Source: Okapia johnstoni (Eukaryota > Chordata > Mammalia > Artiodactyla > Giraffidae). From it: DNA of 64,000 bases. Where the stretch lies: positions 36,362,001 to 36,426,000 of the forward strand of contig CM044320.1 of NCBI GenBank assembly GCA_024291935.2, in the 5' to 3' direction. This document shows, in pieces, positions 57,752 to 64,000 of this stretch (positions are counted from its first letter, which is position 1; each line of letters starts with the position of its first letter). The position numbers and the translations under genes are program-made. Below the pieces are notes generated by a model that worked only from the letters and a program-made list of their open reading frames with translations, searched no databases and was not told the origin of the DNA.

Positions 57752-58085
57752 GTTTCCCTGGTGACTCAATGGTAAAGAATCCGCCTGCCAATGCAGGAGG
57801 AACAGGTTAGATCCCTGGTCTGGGAAGATCCCACAGGCTGTGGAGCAAATAAGCCACAATTATTGAGCCTGTGCTCTAGAGCCAAGGAACCACAACTCCT
57901 GAGGCCACATGCTGCAACTACTGAAGATCATTCACCCTAAAGAATGTGTTCCACAATAAGAAAAGATACCACAATGAGAAGCCTGTGAACCACAACAAAG
58001 AATAGCCCCTGCTCACTACAACTAGAGAAAATCCCAGGCAGCAAAAAAGACCAGCACAGCCAAAAATACATAAATAAAAATAGCT
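57752..58085 (+). mobile_element. CHR/ART2A-type tRNA-derived SINE, long form
   Basis: TTTCCCTGGTGACTCAATGG head, GGGAAGATCCCACAGGCTGT, AATTATTGAGCCTGTGCTCT, CACAATGAGAAGCCTGTGAA and CTACAACTAGAGAAAATCCC, ending AAAATACATAAATAAAAATA. Confidence 0.92.
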
Positions 58086-58912
58086 TTAAAAAAATAGTGA
58101 AACAAAGAGAACAGATTATCCAAAAGATATGAGGCAATACACATGTACTTGGAGTACCAGAAGGATAAAAGAGAAGTGGACAGAAAGATTATTGAAGATG
58201 TAATTTTCAAAATTACTGAAAGACAAGCAACCACAGATCCAAGAAATTCAGAGACCCCCTATCAGTACAAGTACCAAGAAAAACCCCACCTAGGCTCCTC
58301 ACAGTCAAACTGCTGAAACCCAAAGATAAAGGGAAAATTTTCATAGTAACCAGAGAAAAAAACATTTTCTGGAGGCACAAAGATAGGAAGCAGAACAGCT
58401 TCACTCTCAGAAATAAAGCAAGCAGGAGACAATTCAGTCACTTCTTCAAAGAATTGAAAATAAATAAATAAATAAATAAATCAACTCCAAATTCTGTGTC
58501 CAGTGAAAATATCTTTCAAAAAAGAGGCTGAAAAGTAGATTTTTCCAGAGAAACAAAAGCTGAGGAGAATTAATTGTCAGCAAATCTGTAGAACAAGAAA
58601 TGTTTAGAGGAAGCTCCTCAGGCAGAAGAAATCTGATACAAGATAGACAAAAAGAAACAAAGAACATGGAAAAAGGAAAAAATGTGGTTAACTATGACAG
58701 ACATTTTTCTTGATTTTAATCTCTTTAAAAGGCAATCGTCTGAAGTGAAAATACCTGTCAGGCACATGTTTCATAGAATATGTTGAAGAAAAATATATGA
58801 GAAGAGTAGCATGCAGGATAGGATGGAGGAAATTAATAAATAATATGGTAGGATTCTTGCAAAATATAGGAAGTACTGTAGTATTATTGGAAATATACTG
58901 TCTTAAGTTCGC

Positions 58913-59065
58913 GGCTTCCCTGGTGACTCAGATGGTAAAGAATCTGCCTGCATTGTGGGAGGCCCAGATTCAATCCCTGGGTCAGGAAGATCCTCTGGAG
59001 AAGGCTACCCATTCCAATATTCTTGCCTGGAGAATTCCATGGACAGAGGAGTCTGGCAGGCTATA
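58913..59065 (+). mobile_element. Bov-tA SINE, 3'-shortened
   Basis: CGGCTTCCCTGGTGACTCAG head to GGAGTCTGGCAGGCTATAGT, then the SINE stops before the usual GAGTCGGACACGAC end. It lies within the old L1. Confidence 0.88.
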
Positions 59066-59487
59066 GTCATAAGTTAAAACTTTGTATTGAAAACAACAGA
59101 ACAACCAAACTAACTTAAAAGATGTATAACTAATAAACTAGTAGGGGAGATAAAATAGAATCATAAAAAATACTCAAAAGAAGGTGATAAAAGAAAGACA
59201 AAGGAAACAAGAACAAATAGGACACATAGAAAAGAACTAAAATTCGATTTTAAAAAGGGCAAATTTAAATACAAATGCATCGATAATTAAATTAACAGTG
59301 TAAACACTTCAGTTAAAGGCAGACTGTTGGAGAGGATGAAGAAAGCTAGATCCAATTATACACTTTTTAAAGGAAAATTACTTAAAATATAAAGACATAG
59401 ATATATAGATTCAAATGATGGGAAAACTATGTCATGGAAATCCAAATCAAAAGAAATCTGTATTACTATCACATTACTTGGATTTCT

Positions 59488-59540
59488 AGGGCTTCTCTGG
59501 TGGCTGACAGTAAAACAACCTAGTAAAGAACCTGACTGCC
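59488..59540 (+). mobile_element. Bov-tA SINE, left piece
   Basis: GGGCTTCTCTGGTGGCTGAC starts a Bov-tA that breaks off at CCTGACTGCC; the rest is at 60882-61066, beyond the processed pseudogene. A small internal duplication (AGTAAAACAACCTAGTAAAG) is present. Confidence 0.88.
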
Positions 59541-60878
59541 TCTGAGCCGGAGAAGGTGGTCTCCGCCTTCCTGAAGGTGTCCTCCATGTTCAAGGAGCAA
59601 GCCTCGGTGAGGACAGCCATGCAGGATGCAGTAGATGTTTTGATGAAGAAGGCCTTCAGCTCCTCCTCCTTCAACTCCCACACCTTCCTCACCCACTCCT
59701 CATCCACATGGGTCTGCTCAAGAGTGAAGACAAAATCAAGGCCATTGCCAACCTGTACTGCCTCCTGACGGTGCTTAACCACGTGGTGCAGCAGGACTAC
59801 TTCCCCAAGGCCCTTGTCCCCTGCTGCTGGCATTCATGACCAAGCCCAATAGCACCCTGGAATCCTGCTCCTTTGCCCGCCACAATCTACTGCAGATGCT
59901 GTACAAGGTCTAGATGCCAAGCTGGCCTCTCCCCATCCCTCGCCTGGACCAGTGACTTGGGAAGGGACTCAGTGAAGGACTCCGGCAGGCAGCAGGGAGG
60001 GTCATTGTCATATGTGCCGTGTCTCTTGAGTGTGTGTGTCAGTGTGGCATACGTGAAGGTGTGTGCCTCTTGTCGGGGTTTGAGTTTTTAATGTTTCCTT
60101 GCTGGACTGGACCTGGTCCCGCTGGAGCACAGCTGACTCCCAGGTGCAAGGGCTGCAGGCTGCTCTGCCATTAAACTCACTGCCATCTGAGGACGTTCTG
60201 CTCTCTGTGCGCAGGCGCCAGGCCCTGGAGGCTGTCCCCGCCCACCTTTCCTTCCTTGCCCTGCGAGGCCATACCAGGCCTGAGGAGTTGCTTTCTGAGT
60301 GCTGTCCCCTCCCTGTGTTGCAGCCACGTGTGTCCTGCCCTGGCTGGGGCTGCTCACTCGATGGCTGCTCTGCTTCCTGTCACCAGGCCTTGTTCCTTTG
60401 GCTACACCTGCCCCTACCATCCATCCCTGCTGTGTGATCCCTCAGCCTGAGGGGTCTGGACTGCTTTACCTGGAGCCACAGGGTAGGTGGCAGAGGGCAA
60501 GACTGGCACCCACACTGTGTGGACAGGAAGAGAAGCCAAGGGGCAGACACTAGGGTCTGGGGGCTGGACTTGGCTGGACAGTGCTGGTTCTGCACCCTTT
60601 GGGACCTCCTCTGGCTGCTAAGATGTCTGGGAGTGGCCTTGGAGCCACGCGGGAGGGGGCATCTGAGCAGGCCCAAACCTATTCTCCAGCTGTTGGGGTA
60701 GGAACAGGGCCTGCTCATGCGTGAGGACCTGGGGCGGGGGCGAGGTAGGGGTTGGGCTGGGCTGGAGAACCCCTGTGGCACCCTACGCTTTCTCATGTGC
60801 TTGTGTGGTGTCTGGGCTGTGCCCAGGGCTTCACAAATAAAGTGTGGCAGCAGTGAACACTGGAAAAAAAAAAAAAAA
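59541..60878 (+). pseudogene. Processed pseudogene of an unidentified gene
   Basis: Intronless cDNA copy, 5'-truncated. The coding remnant runs 59541-59913 and ends with TAG. It needs two frameshifts (near 59691 and 59820) to stay in the protein frame, which reads [20 protein letters not shown], then [16 protein letters not shown], then [14 protein letters not shown]. It looks like the helical C-terminus of a conserved protein that I could not name. A 950 bp GC-rich 3' UTR follows, with AATAAA at 60836-60841 and 15 A at 60864-60878. GAACCTGACTGCC (59528-59540) and GAAACTGCCTGCC (60882-60894) form a diverged 13 bp target-site duplication, 11 of 13 matching. It is inserted in a Bov-tA. Confidence 0.9.
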
Positions 60879-60881
60879 CAG

Positions 60882-61066
60882 GAAACTGCCTGCCAATGCC
60901 AATGAAGGAGACATGGGTTGGATCCCTGTGTCTGGAAGATCCCCTGGAGAAGAAAATGGCAACCCACTCCAGTATTCTTGTCTGGGAAATCCCAAGGACA
61001 GAGGAGCCTAGCAGGCACAGTCAATGGGGTCGCAAAAGAGTTGGACATGACTTAGTGACTAAAAAA
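60882..61066 (+). mobile_element. Bov-tA SINE, right piece
   Basis: Continues the SINE of 59488-59540: GGAGACATGGGTTGGATCCC, CAACCCACTCCAGTATTCTT and AAGAGTTGGACATGACTTAG with an AAC-type tail. Confidence 0.92.
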
Positions 61067-61240
61067 CAACAACTGAATTTCTGAACAAGCAATATTACTA
61101 TTAATGAGAAGGGGCATTCCATAACGATGAAACGGTTAATTCATCAAGAAGACATAACAATCTTAAATGTGTATGCACTTAATTGTAGAGTTCAAATATA
61201 CAATAATATAAATGATATACCATAATAGTTTTGTTAATGA

Positions 61241-62157
61241 GTTTGGTTTGCATCAGGAACAAAGGCTACATTGAAGTTAGTTCTCCATCAGTGCCCACAA
61301 CCACCACCTTCCTGCTTCGTCAGCTTCAGTGATAATTGTCTGGATATGGCATCATAAGTTCCACAACAAAAGACTAAAATATTTCTATCTCCCAATAAAA
61401 TAAAAACCTGTATAGCAATATATGTCCTAAGACATCTTTAAATGAAGAAATTTCACATGCAAATGAACAAAAGGAAACAGTAAGAAACTAGTAGTGACAC
61501 AGAGAAGTTGAAAGGGGAAAAAGACTTCAAAAAATATGAAGTTAGATCCCCTGTCATGTCATTACCTGTGCTCTGAATTAAGCATATTCACTTATTAATT
61601 AGGCTTAAGCTTTGATCAAGACACTTCAAAGTGAAGAGATTAGCATATTAAGCAAGCATGGTTTCACAACATCACTTTAACCAGTGGCTGTATATTCTGT
61701 GAAGTCTCAGTATTTAACTTCACACTTTGTTCATTCCATTATTTCATTTTTGACAGGTAGAAGCTGAATAAAGTCAAGAACTACTCATCTGAATTTAATC
61801 AACAAGGAAAGGCATTTAAAATGTAGGAAGGAGGAATAACAGGTAAACAACAATTTCCATCAGACGAAAATGTTATTATTTATTAACTACATATGATTTA
61901 GTTACAGATTATTCTTTCTGTCTCTTACAAATCTCACTGCCCTAGCTCATCAAATTTCTCTCACACCAGCATAATGCTGTTAATAATTATCTGAAATGCG
62001 TTTGGTCTCTCATAGCATCACAGGTATGGAATGAAACCTTAACATTCCTGTAAAGGAAATTAAATAATATGAAGAAAATTTATACAGTGCTTTCACTTCA
62101 GGGAAAAAGAAAAAAAGGCATGAGGTTTATGAGAATAAAGTAGTACAAGGACACAAG
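61241..62157. other. No gene or repeat recognised
   Basis: AT-rich sequence after the old L1. No frame of note and no repeat that I can assign. Confidence 0.4.
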
Positions 62158-62520
62158 AGTTTCACTAATGCAAAGGACTGAATATTTGTGTCCCACCAAA
62201 ATGCATATGTTGATGCCTAGACCTCCAATGTGAGAGTATTTGGAGGCAGGACACTTAGTAGGTAATTAGGTCATAAGAGTGTGTCACTTATGAATGGGAT
62301 TAGTGCCCTTACAAGAGGCTGAAGAGTTTCCCCCTTCCACCATGTGAGGACACAGCAAAAATTAACCAGGGAGTGGGCCTTTACCAGACATCAAATCTGC
62401 TGACACCTTGATCTGGACTTACAGACTCCAGAACTCTGAGAAATAAATTTTTACTCTTTATAAGCCACCAAGTCCATGGTATTCTGTTATAGTAGCTTGA
62501 ATGGACCAAGATAGTTCCTC
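62158..62520 (+). mobile_element. MLT1-type (MaLR) LTR
   Basis: GCAAAGGACTGAATATTTGT, CATATGTTGATGCCTAGACC, CCATGTGAGGACACAGCAAA, AACTCTGAGAAATAAATTTT (with an AATAAA) and AAGCCACCAAGTCCATGGTA are MLT1 landmarks. It is a solo LTR with no internal sequence. Confidence 0.85.
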
Positions 62521-62794
62521 CTTCCAACAGTGCCAGTTGAAATATTTATATGTCTCCCTATATATCCTAATTTTATAGCTTTACAATTTCACTTTAGTAC
62601 GAAATGTGTAACTGTTCTCCAAATCCAAACCTGTTTCAGTAACCTGATTTACATGCTTTTGTGCAATTAAAATATGTAATTAAAATGTGTAGTTAAAATA
62701 AAGACTTTTAAGACTCACTGAGTAGGAGTTTAACCAATGTTTCATCTACAAAAGTTAGAAAATGAGCCAATTTTAAGCAAAACTCATGGTCATC

Positions 62795-62912
62795 AACCAG
62801 CTAAGTTCTATGAGGACAGGATTGTATTTCATTGACTCTGATATTCCCCCAACAGTTAGAAGGATGCCTGATATGTAACAGACACTCAATACATATTGTT
62901 ATATCGATGTAA
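62795..62912 (+). repeat. L2 3' end
   Basis: GTTCTATGAGGACAGGATTG, GGATGCCTGATATGTAACAG and ACACTCAATACATATTG match the conserved 3' terminus of L2. Confidence 0.7.
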
Positions 62913-62978
62913 GAATATGAGAGACCTGCAGCAGAGGTTTCTGCAGAGATGAAAACAAATACATATGAATTCTTAAAA

Positions 62979-64000
62979 CAAGAAACTATAAAACTCCTAG
63001 AAGAAAACATAGGCAAAACACTCTCCGACATAAATCACAGCAGGATCCTCCATGACCCACCTCCCAGAATATTGGAAATAAAAGCAAAAATAAACAAATG
63101 GGACCTAATTAAAATTAAAAGCTTTTGCACAACAAAGGAAACTATGAGCAAGGGGAAAAGACAGCCTTCAGAATGGGATAAAATAATAACAAACGAAGCA
63201 ACAGACAAAGAATTAATCTCAAAAATATACAAGCAACTCCTGCAGCTCAATTCCAGAAAAATAAACGACCCAATCAAAAAATGGGCCAAAGAACTAAACA
63301 GACATTTCTCCAAAGAAGACATACAGATGGCTAACAAACACATGAAAAGATGCTCAACATCACTCATTATTAGAGAAATGCAAATCAAAACCACAGTGAG
63401 GTACCATTACACACCAGTCAGAATGGCTGCTATCCAAAAGTCTACAAGCAAGAAATGCTGGAGAGGGTGTGGAGAAAAGGGATCCCTCTTACACTGTTGG
63501 TGGGAATGCAAACTAGTACAGCCACTGTGGAGAACAGTGTGGAGATTCCTTAAAAAACTGGGAATAGAACTGCCATATGACCCAGCAATCCCACTGCTGG
63601 GCATACACACCGAGGAAACCAGAATTGAAAGAGATGCGTGTACCCCAATGTTCATCGCGGCACTGTTTACAATAGCCAGGACATGGAAGCAACCTAGATG
63701 TCCATCAGCAGACGAATGGATAAGGAAGCTGTGGTACATATACACAATGGAATATTTCGCAGCCATTAAAAAAAATACATTTGAATCGGTTCTATTGAGA
63801 TGGATGAAACTGGAGCCCATTATACAGAGTGAAGTAAGCCAGAAAGAAAAACACCAATACAGTATACTAATGCATATATATGGAATTTGAAAGATGGTAA
63901 CGGTAACCCTATATGCGAGACAGAATAAGAGACACAGATGCATAGAACAGTCTTGTGGACTCTGAGGAAGAAGGTGAGGGTGGGACGTTCTGGGACAATA
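62979..64000 (+). mobile_element. Ruminant L1, 5'-truncated, ORF2 C-terminus open, cut by window end
   Basis: L1 sequence begins at about 62979 (GAAACTATAAAACTCCTAGA). The frame stays open to a stop at about 63890, giving about 300 residues of the ORF2 C-terminus with the cysteine-rich motif ([20 protein letters not shown] near 63449-63508) and the normal end. The upstream 10 codons of the frame are host sequence. The 3' UTR follows and leaves the window. The open frame and close match to 55001-56430 suggest a fairly recent insertion. Lacking the endonuclease and reverse transcriptase domains, it cannot move itself. Confidence 0.93.

Larger units (their letters stand above)
57668..61240 (+). 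mobile_element. Old L1 host segment, interrupted by three SINEs
   Basis: ORF1-to-ORF2 sequence of an old L1/HAL1-like element: AAACCCAAAGATAAAGGGAA and TTTCCAGAGAAACAAAAGCT (about 58315-58560), AAAAATACTCAAAAGAAGGT (59166), and after the inserts AATTCATCAAGAAGACATAA (61138) with AACAATCTTAAATGTGTATG. These follow one another in L1 order once the SINEs and pseudogene are removed. No long frame remains. The left limit is uncertain. An AAAT-type run lies at 58457-58482. Confidence 0.65.

Noticed and set aside
62949..63890. 313-codon frame as a host gene
   Set aside because: All but the first ten or so residues are the L1 ORF2 C-terminus, including its cysteine-rich motif; the start codon is in flanking DNA.

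Overview
This window is ruminant (pecoran) nuclear DNA, from an intergenic region or a large intron. The evidence is its repeats: many Bov-tA/BovA SINEs (tRNA-derived head plus BovB-related body), nine BovB (RTE-clade) LINE copies, ruminant-type L1 3' ends and CHR/ART2A-type SINEs. Ancient mammalian MIR, L2, MLT1 LTR, Tigger-like and old L1 copies lie beneath them. The species cannot be told from this sequence alone. I found no protein-coding gene that looks functional, no RNA gene and no CRISPR array. Every long open frame lies inside a transposable element or a retropseudogene, or lacks any support.

Layout. 1-7.1 kb: SINEs, an old L1 3' end split by a solo LTR, a MIR, then two L1 fragments whose 5' ends abut; the second carries two simple-repeat expansions. 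7.2-11.1 kb: an old L1 remnant and a near full-length decayed BovB (minus). 11.4-17 kb: ancient repeats, a MIR, a ruminant L1 tail and an MLT1 LTR. 17-29 kb: five BovB copies in strictly alternating orientation (-,+,-,+,-). 29-33 kb: quiet sequence with MIRs, SINEs and an L1 tail. 33.6-39.4 kb: a Tigger-like DNA transposon split by a full-length BovB, itself split by a second, inverted BovB. 41-43.5 kb: an ancient repeat split by two SINEs and an MLT1 LTR. 44.5-54.5 kb: an L1, SINEs, MIRs, an L2, a short BovB and several repeat-poor stretches. 54.6-56.4 kb: an L1 with a 5' inversion of the twin-priming type. 57.7-61.2 kb: an old L1 holding four SINEs, one of which is split by a processed pseudogene. 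61.2-64 kb: MLT1, L2 and a young-looking L1 that runs off the window.

The biology here is retrotransposition history. RTE and L1 machinery made the insertions, and nesting plus target-site duplications (TSDs) gives their relative order. The clearest results are the BovB-in-BovB-in-Tigger nest with a very similar inverted core, the pseudogene-in-SINE-in-L1 nest, the twin-primed L1, and the alternating BovB cluster. I did not find a new biological system. Repeat family names are by recognition of sequence, with no database search; boundaries are accurate to a few bases where a TSD is given and to tens of bases elsewhere.
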